Source: Methanobacteriota archaeon
GTDB taxonomy: Archaea > Halobacteriota > Methanomicrobia > Methanomicrobiales > Methanospirillaceae
NCBI GenBank assembly: GCA_029555345.1
Contig: JAKPSJ010000034.1
Coordinates: 1-50,414 of the forward strand
Direction: 5' to 3'
DNA length: 50,414 nucleotides
Shown here: piece after piece, positions 36,735 through 45,525 of the stretch
Layout of the letters: the number at the start of each line of letters is the position of its first letter
Numbering within the stretch: position 1 is the stretch's first letter
Program-made: the position numbers and the translations under genes
The notes under the pieces: generated by a model
Databases searched by the model: none
What the model saw: only the letters and a program-made list of their open reading frames with translations
What the model was told of the DNA's origin: nothing

Positions 36735-39700
36735 ATGGACGGGGAGATCTATTATAACCGCGGTGTCGCCTACCATAAGAAAGGCCTGTTCGACGAAGCG
36801 ATCGCCGATTATACCCGGGCCATCGAGATCAATCCGGAAGATGCCGAGGCTTACCATAACAGGGGTGTCGCAAAGGCGGGGAAGCATGAGTACCAGGGTG
36901 CGATAGAGGACTACACCGCCGCTCTTCGGATAAACCCCCATTTCTCCGAGGCCTATTACAACCGTGGCGTGGCCTATTCGCTTCTGAACAGGCCCGATAA
37001 TGCAATATCGGACTTTTCGAGCGCACTGACCTGCGACACGGACTTCGTCGAGGCTTATTACAACAGGGGCCTGGAATATGCACGTCTCGGGGAGTACGAA
37101 ATGGCCATCGCGGACTTCTCGAAGGCCATCTCGTTGAACCCGGACTATGCAGCTGCGTACAATAACCGCGGGGTTATTTATGCCCGAAGGGGGATGCACG
37201 AGAAGGCGATCGAGGACTATTCCCGGGCGTTCGAACTGGACCCCTCGTTCTCCGAGGCCCTCTTCAACCGCGGGATAGAGTTCTCCCGGCTGGGTCACCT
37301 CGAGGACGCAATAGCGGATTACACGAGGGCCCTCGAGATATCTCCCGATAACGCAGATATCCTCTACAACCGCGGACTGGCATACGGGAAGATGGGGCGG
37401 CCGGAAGCAGCGATCGCAGATTACCTCCTGTGCTTGGAGAAGAACCCCGCATACGCAGAAGCCCACAACAATCTTGGAGTCGAATACAGCCGGCTCGGTC
37501 TCGTGGAGACCGCGCTCGACCACTATGCAAAGGCTATCGAGTCCAACCCGGCGTTCGTGGAGGCCTATAACAACAGGGGAGTGCTCTTCAACCGCCTGGG
37601 CAGGTTCGACGAAGCGATAGCGGAATTTTCCCGAGCGCTCGAGGTCTTTGCGCAGGGTGTCTCTGGGGAGGCGGGACCAGGGGGAGCTGACGAATCGGAC
37701 GCACCACTTGCAGGGGCAGCACTGCATGCGCCTGGCGGGCCTGGTGCCGCGGAAGCCATAGGGGAAGAGGGGGGATCCCCGCTCGCCATGGAAGGGCAGG
37801 TGGAAGATCCTGCAATCCGCGAGCTGACAGAGGAGATCAGGCAGGCCCCAGACGACCCTGAGCTCTACAACCGGAGGGGTATGGAGTACTCCCGCCTCGG
37901 CCAGTCCGAGAAAGCGATCGAGGATTTCACACGCGCCATCGATATCGACCCGGGATACATCGAGGCCCACTTCAACAGGGGTAACGAGTACGACAGGATC
38001 GGGAGGGTGGACGACGCGATTGCTGACTATACCCAGGCACTGAGGATTGACCCGAAGTTCGCCGAGGCTTGTTATGCAAGAGGAACCGAGTATCAGAAAG
38101 CCAACCTCTCCGACAAGGCCATCTCGGAATTCACGAAGGCGCTGGAGATCCGGCCTGCATACCCGGAGGCTCTCTACCACAGGGGGTGCGAGTTCGCACG
38201 CATCGGGCTCTCCGATATGGCGATACGGGACTTTTCCCGGGCACTCGAGATGCGTCCCCACTACATCGATGCCCTGCTTGCCCGTGCCGGACAATACGTG
38301 CGGAAAGGCCGCTCAGATCGAGCGATAGAGGACCTGACAGCGGCAATAGCCCTCGAACCGAACAACGCGGCGCTGTATGTCCAGAGAGGTGGTGAGCAGT
38401 CCCGGTCCGGGCGGTTCCAGGAGGCCCTCGGGGACCTTTCCAAGGCGATAGAACTCGATCCATCCAACCCGGATGCATACTTCCAGAGGGCCCGCCTGCT
38501 GCAGAGACTTGGCCGTTTCCAGGAGGCTGCGAGCGACATCTCGCGTGTCATCGAGGTCCGCCCGACGGATGCGCAGGCATATCTCTTTCGCGGATGCCAG
38601 CATTCGGAACTCGGGAATTCATCCGAGGCGATAGATGATCTCTCCCGTGCACTGGAGCTCGACCCCCGGATGTTTGACGCCTACCTCTTTCGGGCGAGAG
38701 AGAGGAGCCGGTGCGGTCATACGGAAAAGGCCATCGAGGATTATTCCAACGCGATCAGGCTCAATTCCCATTCGGTGGAGGCCTTCACGGCAAGGGCGAC
38801 CGAGTACAGCCGGGTGGGAAGATACAAAGAGGCCGCAGACGACCTCTCCCGTGCGCTCGAGGAGTCCCCGGGAGACGCAAGCATCCTCCTGGCCCGAGGC
38901 CTTCTCTACGAGCGACTGGGAATGATGGACGAGGCGATAGCCGATTACTCGAAGGCGATCGAGGTTGACCCGGGAAACGAGAAGGCATACATCAGCCGCG
39001 GTAACGCGTACGCATGCAAGGGGCTCTCTCCCGAGGCGATCGCAGACTTCTCCCGGGCGATCGAGATCAACCCCGAAAACGCGGTTACGTATTACAGCAG
39101 GGGTATCGAGTACGGCGAGTGGGGTAGGCTCGACGAAGCGATCAGTGACCTGGGAAAGGCAGTGGCGCTGCGGAATGACTTTGCCGAGGCTTACTACAAC
39201 AGGGGTGTTGCATACCACAAGAAGGGGATGCTGGAGGAAGCGGTTGCTGATTACAACATATCCCTCAAGCTGAACCCGGGAAACGAGAAGGCGTACAACA
39301 ACAGGGGGAATGCCCACTCGTCCCTCGGGATGTACGACGAAGCGATAGAGGACTTTTCCCGGGCTATCGAGATCAACCCCGAAAACGCGGTCGCGTATTA
39401 CAACAGGGGTATCGAGTACGGCAAGAAGGGGCTGATAGAACAGGCGATGGAGGACTTTTCCCGGGCTATTGCCATCAAGCCTGACCTTGCGGAGGCCTAC
39501 TACAACCGTGGTGTCGCCTACCAGAGGATCGAAAAGTACGAGGAAGCTATCGCCGATTACTCGAGGGCGATCGATCTCTCCCCCTACAGCGAGAAGGCGT
39601 ACAACAACAGGGGGAACGCCCACGCAGCCCTCGGGATGTACAACGAGGCCGTTTCTGACTTCTCGCGCGCCATTGGGATCAACCCCGAAAACCCGACAGC

Positions 39701-40058
39701 GTATTACAACAGGGGTATCGAGTACGGCAAGAAGGGGCTGTTCGAGGAAGCAATCTCAGACTTCTCGAAGGCTGTTGCGCTGCGGCCTGACCTTGCAGAG
39801 GCTTACTACAACATGGGCAACATCTATTACAACCGGAACATGTGCAGGGAGGCGATACGGGAATTCGACCGTGCGCTGGAAGTTAAACCTGGTTATGCAA
39901 GGGCTTTTCTGAACAAGGCGCTTGCATACGAGAAACTCTCGATGAGCAGGGAAGCGATAACAGCGTACGAAAGTTTTCTCAGGTTCGCACGGACCGAATC
40001 GAAGGAACTGGTCGATTTCGTCTCCCAGAGGCTGCGTGACCTCACCCAGTCTGTCTGA
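36735..40058 (+). CDS. Giant tetratricopeptide-repeat protein (~30 TPRs in two blocks)
   Basis: Repeated 34-aa TPR units (AxxxYNRGxxYxxxGxxxxAIxDFSRAIEINP); Gly/Ala/Pro-rich linker at ~37645-37800. Confidence 0.95.
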   Translation: MDGEIYYNRGVAYHKKGLFDEAIADYTRAIEINPEDAEAYHNRGVAKAGKHEYQGAIEDYTAALRINPHFSEAYYNRGVAYSLLNRPDNAISDFSSALTCDTDFVEAYYNRGLEYARLGEYEMAIADFSKAISLNPDYAAAYNNRGVIYARRGMHEKAIEDYSRAFELDPSFSEALFNRGIEFSRLGHLEDAIADYTRALEISPDNADILYNRGLAYGKMGRPEAAIADYLLCLEKNPAYAEAHNNLGVEYSRLGLVETALDHYAKAIESNPAFVEAYNNRGVLFNRLGRFDEAIAEFSRALEVFAQGVSGEAGPGGADESDAPLAGAALHAPGGPGAAEAIGEEGGSPLAMEGQVEDPAIRELTEEIRQAPDDPELYNRRGMEYSRLGQSEKAIEDFTRAIDIDPGYIEAHFNRGNEYDRIGRVDDAIADYTQALRIDPKFAEACYARGTEYQKANLSDKAISEFTKALEIRPAYPEALYHRGCEFARIGLSDMAIRDFSRALEMRPHYIDALLARAGQYVRKGRSDRAIEDLTAAIALEPNNAALYVQRGGEQSRSGRFQEALGDLSKAIELDPSNPDAYFQRARLLQRLGRFQEAASDISRVIEVRPTDAQAYLFRGCQHSELGNSSEAIDDLSRALELDPRMFDAYLFRARERSRCGHTEKAIEDYSNAIRLNSHSVEAFTARATEYSRVGRYKEAADDLSRALEESPGDASILLARGLLYERLGMMDEAIADYSKAIEVDPGNEKAYISRGNAYACKGLSPEAIADFSRAIEINPENAVTYYSRGIEYGEWGRLDEAISDLGKAVALRNDFAEAYYNRGVAYHKKGMLEEAVADYNISLKLNPGNEKAYNNRGNAHSSLGMYDEAIEDFSRAIEINPENAVAYYNRGIEYGKKGLIEQAMEDFSRAIAIKPDLAEAYYNRGVAYQRIEKYEEAIADYSRAIDLSPYSEKAYNNRGNAHAALGMYNEAVSDFSRAIGINPENPTAYYNRGIEYGKKGLFEEAISDFSKAVALRPDLAEAYYNMGNIYYNRNMCREAIREFDRALEVKPGYARAFLNKALAYEKLSMSREAITAYESFLRFARTESKELVDFVSQRLRDLTQSV
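38940..39860 (+). repeat. 306-bp (3-TPR) super-repeat, three copies
   Basis: Anchor strings spaced exactly 306 bp: GAGAAGGC at 38979/39285/39591 and (G)RGATCAACCCCGAAAA at 39063/39369/39675. Confidence 0.9.
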
Positions 40059-40182
40059 AGAGTCCCAGTTCAGCCGGTTGCCAGCATTGGCCAGTTAACT
40101 GGATTTTCCAGCCGATCTTCCGTTCCGGCTGCCGGTGAAACGGCGTGGTCGCGTGCGAAAAATGAGGACCGCGAAAGTCCAT

Positions 40183-40208
40183 CCCCCTTTGAAAAAGGGG
40201 GGGTTTTT
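40183..40208 (+). terminator. Intrinsic-type terminator between convergent genes
   Basis: CCCCCTTT-GAA-AAAGGGGG stem followed by GGTTTTT. Confidence 0.6.
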
Positions 40209-41784
40209 ATGACGCCTGCACGACGCTGAACCCCTTTGCCCCTCCACGGAACTCCAGCTCGCCGGGTATGACCTTGAGGTTCATCTGCCCGTTGGCATTC
40301 TCGCAGAGATTGCTGATGAGGATCTTCCTGTCAGGCCCGGATATGACCCGTCCTTCGTTGATGAAGAGGCTCATCGTCGAATCGCCCGGGGCAATCTCGA
40401 TCGCAAGCGACGTGGAGAGCCCTGAATACGATGGGACATTGATGCCCGTCACGATGCCGCTCCGGACGAGGTTCCCGTTCACGTACAACCGCGCGGCATC
40501 GAATTTCAAGCCGGTCAGGCCATTGGCGTTCACATCGATGAGGCCGTTCTCGCTCCTGTCAATAAAGACCTGGACCGTGTCCTGCGTGGAGAACTCGTAA
40601 CGCGTGCCCCCGATCTTGATCCAGGCAGGCTGTCCTGTCACGGTGAACTGGATATATCCTGTCGAGAGTGTCCCTTTGCGGCTCCCATCCAGGGAGACTT
40701 CAAATTTCCTGGCCGGGGCGACCTTCACTGCACCGCTCTGGATCCGGGTGTTGGACCCGAACTGGTTGCCTACAGTGAGGCTGACGGTGTATTCACCCTC
40801 GCGGTTGTAGGTGTGGATGGGGTTTTGCTCGACGGAACCGGTACCATCCCCGAAGTCCCACGAGAAAGTCGTGGGGATGCCTTTCGAGAGGTCGGTGAAC
40901 TGCACGACGAGGGGAGCTTCGCCTTCCGAGGGAACGACGGCGAACTGTGCTTCGGGGGCTGTCCCTACCTTTATGTAGTCTTTCTCGACTTTCTGGCCTG
41001 TCCCGTACTGGTTGCGGACGGTCAGGGCAACCGTGTAGGTACCAGAATTCCTGTATTCATGCAGGGGGTTCTGCTCCGTGGATGTCTCCCCGTCGCCGAA
41101 GTTCCAGAGCCAGGATGAAGGAGAGCCGCTGCTCGCGTCCATGAACCGGACGGCGAGGGGGGCCTGGCCGGTCCTCGGCTCCGCGTTGAAACCGGCCTGC
41201 GGAGGTTCAGGACTCGGAGGCCCTCCCGGTGCAATCGTGACGATTGGAAGTGCCTCGGATGGTGTCAGGGTCGCGGCAGTCGGGATCGTCTCCATTGTCG
41301 TGACAGGGATCGTCGCCGGCGTTCCTGATGGCACATGGGACGAGAATACAACGACCTGTCCTTTCGACCCGGAATAGACGACCTCCACGAGGTCAGGGGT
41401 ACCCGGACCGCCATACTGGACCCGGAGGGTCTTCCCCGGCGTCCATGGCCAGTCCTGGGAATGGAGGAAGGAGAGTGACGAAGCGGGGATCTCCTGGCCG
41501 TTAATGCGTATCAGGGTCCTGCTGCTTTGGAGGGGGTCTCCGCCGTCATGGTAGATGTAGACGACATTCCCTGACCTCTCGATGTTGGCCGAAAACTGGG
41601 GTACCACATCAGGTTGCGGCGGGAAAAAGATGAACACCGCCACAATGACGACAAGGATGATTGCGACAGCCGCGACCAGTGCAAGCAAGATATTCTTGGA
41701 GATCGCAGATTCTCGATCCATTCTCTTCCACCCGAAAAACTTCATTCGCCTCTTTTGCGATACGTCCCGGACTCTCAGGAACAA
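40207..41784 (-). CDS. Surface protein with N-terminal TM/pilin-like region, two PKD domains and shared C-terminal domain
   Basis: 'SKNILLALVAAVAIILVVIVAVFIFF'; 'WNFGDGETSTEQNPLHEYRNSGTYTVALTV', 'WDFGDGTGSVEQNPIHTYNREGEYTVSLTV'; likely start at an internal Met (MDRESAISKN). Confidence 0.85.
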   Translation of the reverse strand: MFLRVRDVSQKRRMKFFGWKRMDRESAISKNILLALVAAVAIILVVIVAVFIFFPPQPDVVPQFSANIERSGNVVYIYHDGGDPLQSSRTLIRINGQEIPASSLSFLHSQDWPWTPGKTLRVQYGGPGTPDLVEVVYSGSKGQVVVFSSHVPSGTPATIPVTTMETIPTAATLTPSEALPIVTIAPGGPPSPEPPQAGFNAEPRTGQAPLAVRFMDASSGSPSSWLWNFGDGETSTEQNPLHEYRNSGTYTVALTVRNQYGTGQKVEKDYIKVGTAPEAQFAVVPSEGEAPLVVQFTDLSKGIPTTFSWDFGDGTGSVEQNPIHTYNREGEYTVSLTVGNQFGSNTRIQSGAVKVAPARKFEVSLDGSRKGTLSTGYIQFTVTGQPAWIKIGGTRYEFSTQDTVQVFIDRSENGLIDVNANGLTGLKFDAARLYVNGNLVRSGIVTGINVPSYSGLSTSLAIEIAPGDSTMSLFINEGRVISGPDRKILISNLCENANGQMNLKVIPGELEFRGGAKGFSVVQAS

Positions 41785-41995
41785 GTACAGCCAGTATTTA
41801 AATGTGATCTTACCTGTCCCTATATCAAACTATCCCAAAAATTCGCATGAATCACGCGGTAGAGGGAGAAGGAACGCAGTTCCCGGGGTAGGGCAGGGAG
41901 GAGGGGGATCATGGCGTAGTAGCCCCAGGTCAGTGACTGTTGGCGGTTCTAGGGGAATCCCACAGAGGGAAATGGAGGATGCTGCTCGTGTCCCC

Positions 41996-43270
41996 TCATG
42001 CAGGTGCAAAGGAATATCCGGATACTGCCCCCTGGAAGAGTGTCGTGCCCTGCCGGAAACAGTCGAGAATTAGTATCCCGGTGGAGTCCGGGCACACGGA
42101 GGCCAGGAGAACGGGTGAGCCCTCGGCAGGGAGACCAACGGGACTCCCCGATTCCAGGAAACGGACTTCCCCCGGACCCCCGGAGACCACGAGGGCGAGG
42201 CTCGAGACGAGGTCTTTGTATCCTAGCACGAAAATGTCGCTCACGCCTCCGCGGCCCCTCTCTTCCCCATCGATGGTAAGGACGGCATTTTCAAAGGAGA
42301 ATGCAAGGATTTTTCCCGAACGGATGGAGACCTTGCCTTTCCCATCGGTGGAGAGGGTGAGGCGGACACGTGAGCCGGGGGGGAGGTCGACGGAAGTCCC
42401 CCCGACTTTCGCCCGGGAACCCGCTTCCGTGACAGTGAACTCCACGAACCCGCCTGCAGGGACGTGGGCGTCTCGCTGCGCTTCCAGGTAGACGTCTCTC
42501 TTTTCCGCCCGTGTGACCGTGATGAACCCCTGGCTCAGCCTCGTGTGGCCGCCGAATGCGTTCCTGACCGTGAGGCCCACCTGGTACGACCCAGTCTGCG
42601 TATACGTGTGGACAGGGTTCTCGAGCGGGGAGGTCTCCCCATCCCCGAACGTCCAGAGCCATTCACCCGGTATCCCCCGTGACGTGTCGGTGAACCTGAC
42701 AGTCAGCGGCACTGGCCCTGACCTCGGCTCCGCGGAAAAGGAAGCGATGGGCGCCCCGAGAGTGTCGATCGGGATAAGTTCCTGGGGTTTTGAAGATGGT
42801 GTCGGGGTGGGGGCCTCTGTCGCAGGTGAAGGGGCAGGCGTAGCCTGAGTGGCCGGGGCAGGGGGAGATGCCGGGGCGGGTGCAGTCGTCACTGCAGGGA
42901 TCTCGGCAGAAAAGAGTTCCTGCGGCCTCTCAGGAGGGACGGATGAGACGATCCTGAGCGTGCACGGTGAACGCGGTCGCGGCAGGGCGACTGAAACGGT
43001 CTCGCCTATCGACCAGGGGCAGTCGATGCCGCCTGACGGGAAGGGGACCTCCCTGTCGTCGAGGAAAATGGCCACGCTGTCGCACGGAAGTGGTTCGCCC
43101 CCCGTGTGCGTGATGAGTGCCTCGCCACCCGAGACGGTGATGTTGAACCGGGTGGATAGGGCGTGGGCAGGAGCAAAGAATGTCGTGTAGGCAAGGGTTG
43201 CGATGATGAGTATCCAGAGCGCGACGATTGCGCATATCATCAGTCTCGTTCTTGCCGGCGATTCTTCCAT
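41996..43270 (-). CDS. Surface protein with N-terminal TM, one PKD domain and shared C-terminal domain
   Basis: 'WTFGDGETSPLENPVHTYTQTGSYQVGLTV'; C-terminus '...GAVSGYSFAPA'. Confidence 0.85.
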   Translation of the reverse strand: MEESPARTRLMICAIVALWILIIATLAYTTFFAPAHALSTRFNITVSGGEALITHTGGEPLPCDSVAIFLDDREVPFPSGGIDCPWSIGETVSVALPRPRSPCTLRIVSSVPPERPQELFSAEIPAVTTAPAPASPPAPATQATPAPSPATEAPTPTPSSKPQELIPIDTLGAPIASFSAEPRSGPVPLTVRFTDTSRGIPGEWLWTFGDGETSPLENPVHTYTQTGSYQVGLTVRNAFGGHTRLSQGFITVTRAEKRDVYLEAQRDAHVPAGGFVEFTVTEAGSRAKVGGTSVDLPPGSRVRLTLSTDGKGKVSIRSGKILAFSFENAVLTIDGEERGRGGVSDIFVLGYKDLVSSLALVVSGGPGEVRFLESGSPVGLPAEGSPVLLASVCPDSTGILILDCFRQGTTLFQGAVSGYSFAPA

Positions 43271-43291
43271 GCATGCTCCTCGGTCGGGCGG

Positions 43292-45055
43292 TCAGGCGAG
43301 TTGATAGCCTGTTGCCCCCCCGCTGTAAAAGACATCTTTTCGTGTATTCAGGTTCATGGTCCCCCACGAGTCCGGCCGGAGGTTGAAGATGCGGATCTCC
43401 CGGGAATCGGTTCCGTAAATCAGAGATGCCCCATTGACAACGAGCTGGGTCCATGCATTCCCGGAGGGAACGAGGAGTGTCAATGTCGACTGGTACGAGT
43501 CGTAGCCACTGATCCAGATATCCCCACCCCCAATATCCTTTGTCCCCATGTCGACACCATTGAGAGTCAGCCCGACATTTGTGAACCGGAAATCGTTGAT
43601 TGTGGATGAAGTCATGTACATAGTCCCGCTTCCATCGCTCGTTATTTCCAGGCGTACCGTATCTCCAATGTTCAGATTGTAATGACTATTGCCATGCTTG
43701 ATATACGAATAAGGCCCGGTCACGCGGAACACGATATATCCACCGTCCTGGAGATTTCCTGCCTTGCTGGCGACCAGGTATACATTGGATGTCGGTGGTG
43801 AACTTACTGTGATGTACCCTGTCCTGATAAGCGTATTAGAACCCCCTGCATTGGATACAGTCAACTTGACAGTATATGTCCCAGGTGCAGTGTAGGTATG
43901 TGCCGGGTTCTGAACGGTATAATCTACGTTTCCATCGTTGTTGACATCCCATTGCCATTGTGCCGGTTTTCCTGTTGATGTGTCGGTGAACTGGACGGAG
44001 AGGGGAGCGTAACCCGTGGTTGGCGATGCGATGAAATTTGCACTCGGGGGTGGGACCTTTTGATTCCCAAAGTCGACACCATTCTCGTAGCAGTGTGGTT
44101 GATTGAGAGTGTATGAAGACGAGATTCCATTTTGAGGATTGGTTGCAATCCAACCTGTAAGAATAGTCTCCCTTACCTGGTAATCATCGGCATGCTGGGA
44201 GTACTGGAGTCCCGAAAAGATATAATAGCCCGAAACATTGGTTGTCGTTGTTTGCATTAGAACCCAATTTCCATTCTGTTTGTTATAGCATTGGATAGTC
44301 CACCCCGCAATCCCGGGCTCTCCAGCATCACGCTTGCCATTGCCATTGAGGTCGTTATACTTCGTCCCGGATATTGTGCCGCAGGACGGTGTGGGAGTCG
44401 GTGTCGGTGTAAGCGTAGCTGTCGGTGTCGGGGTTGATGTGGGAATCGATGTCGGGGTAAGCGTAGCTGTCGGTGTCGGGGTTGATGTGGGAGTCGATGT
44501 CGGGGTAAGTGTAGCTGTTGGTGTCGGGGTTGATGTGGGAGTCGATGTCGGGGTAAGTGTAGCTGTCGGTGTCGGGGTATTAGATGTAGAAGGAATAAAA
44601 GAGGTCCGGAGAATGATATTCTGTGATGAGGGCCCCCTGTAAATGACGGTGATGTCTTCCGGAGTTGTTGGTGTCTCGATGACGAGGGTTTTTCCAACCG
44701 ACCACGGGGTTTTTGTCTCCGACCAGGGACGGGATTCGATCGAGCCGTCTTCTTGCTTCAGGAAAATCTTGCTGTGATCAACGGGTGCGGGATTGTCATT
44801 GAGGAGAATGGAGGTCATTTCCTCCTTGAGTTCATCACCGCCGTTGTGATAAACGAGGACACTGCCTGTCGTATTTCCGGCAAGGGCATTCACGTGGGGT
44901 ACCTGTTCGGGTGGCGGACTGGAAAGGACGATGACGGTGACTATCGCCATTGCAGTGATGACGAGTCCGACAAGCAATACGGTCCCGATGAGCTCTGACA
45001 CACCACGCTCGCCCCTTCTTTCCACTAGCACCTGTGCATGCTGTCCCATTTTCAA
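43292..45055 (-). CDS. Type IV pilin-like surface protein with Thr-Pro stalk, SdrD-B-like domain, PKD domain and shared C-terminal domain
   Basis: 'GVSELIGTVLLVGLVITAMAIVTVIVL' class III signal; 'GTKYNDLNGNGKRDAGEPGIAGWTIQCY'; 'WDVNNDGNVDYTVQNPAHTYTAPGTYTVKLTV'. Confidence 0.88.
   Translation of the reverse strand: MKMGQHAQVLVERRGERGVSELIGTVLLVGLVITAMAIVTVIVLSSPPPEQVPHVNALAGNTTGSVLVYHNGGDELKEEMTSILLNDNPAPVDHSKIFLKQEDGSIESRPWSETKTPWSVGKTLVIETPTTPEDITVIYRGPSSQNIILRTSFIPSTSNTPTPTATLTPTSTPTSTPTPTATLTPTSTPTSTPTPTATLTPTSIPTSTPTPTATLTPTPTPTPSCGTISGTKYNDLNGNGKRDAGEPGIAGWTIQCYNKQNGNWVLMQTTTTNVSGYYIFSGLQYSQHADDYQVRETILTGWIATNPQNGISSSYTLNQPHCYENGVDFGNQKVPPPSANFIASPTTGYAPLSVQFTDTSTGKPAQWQWDVNNDGNVDYTVQNPAHTYTAPGTYTVKLTVSNAGGSNTLIRTGYITVSSPPTSNVYLVASKAGNLQDGGYIVFRVTGPYSYIKHGNSHYNLNIGDTVRLEITSDGSGTMYMTSSTINDFRFTNVGLTLNGVDMGTKDIGGGDIWISGYDSYQSTLTLLVPSGNAWTQLVVNGASLIYGTDSREIRIFNLRPDSWGTMNLNTRKDVFYSGGATGYQLA
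44395..44580 (-). repeat. 48-bp tandem repeat encoding TPTPTATLTPTSTPTS stalk
   Basis: GTAAG(C/T)GTAGCTGT start at 44409, 44457, 44505, 44553 (period exactly 48). Confidence 0.95.
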
Positions 45056-45126
45056 GATACCCTATGGATGTTTCGAATATAAATGAGGATCATTGCTCCC
45101 GGTCCAGTCCGCTGGGAAACCACAGA

Positions 45127-45525
45127 TCAGGAGAAGAATTTTTGCACGAGCATTGTCTCCCTTCCATCAGCCCCCAGGGAGACGACCATGACATCCCGCG
45201 GGAGCGAATCACCTGCATAACGGAGTGTCGTTCCCGTTTGGAAAGGCGTTGCTGACGGCGTGGGAGAGAAACTTACCGTCTGGTCTTTTCCATCAACGTA
45301 TATCCTGTATGATCCGGCAGGCAGGGGGTCTCCGCCTGTATGGACAATGGTCACATTTTTGCTCTCGTTTGCGAGAGAGAAGGTAACTGCAGGAACCTGG
45401 GAGGTATTCACACTGGAGAGAATTGTGACCCCGGCAATGCTGACAGCGAGACTGATGACAGCAACGAGTAGGAGTGCCCCAATCATCTCGGAGACTCCGT
45501 TTTCTCTGGGTATCGATTCTCTCAT
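45127..45525 (-). CDS. Archaeal type IV pilin-like protein
   Basis: 'GVSEMIGALLLVAVISLAVSIAGVTIL' plus 'VTIVHTGGDPLPAGSYRIYVDG' pilin domain. Confidence 0.88.
   Translation of the reverse strand: MRESIPRENGVSEMIGALLLVAVISLAVSIAGVTILSSVNTSQVPAVTFSLANESKNVTIVHTGGDPLPAGSYRIYVDGKDQTVSFSPTPSATPFQTGTTLRYAGDSLPRDVMVVSLGADGRETMLVQKFFS

Noticed and set aside
36717-38294. 525-aa and similar minus-strand ORFs under the TPR gene
   Set aside because: Their length and repetitiveness are explained by the repeated codons of the TPR gene on the other strand
44395-44580. Regularly spaced repeats considered as CRISPR
   Set aside because: No unique spacers; in-frame tandem repeat within a coding stalk
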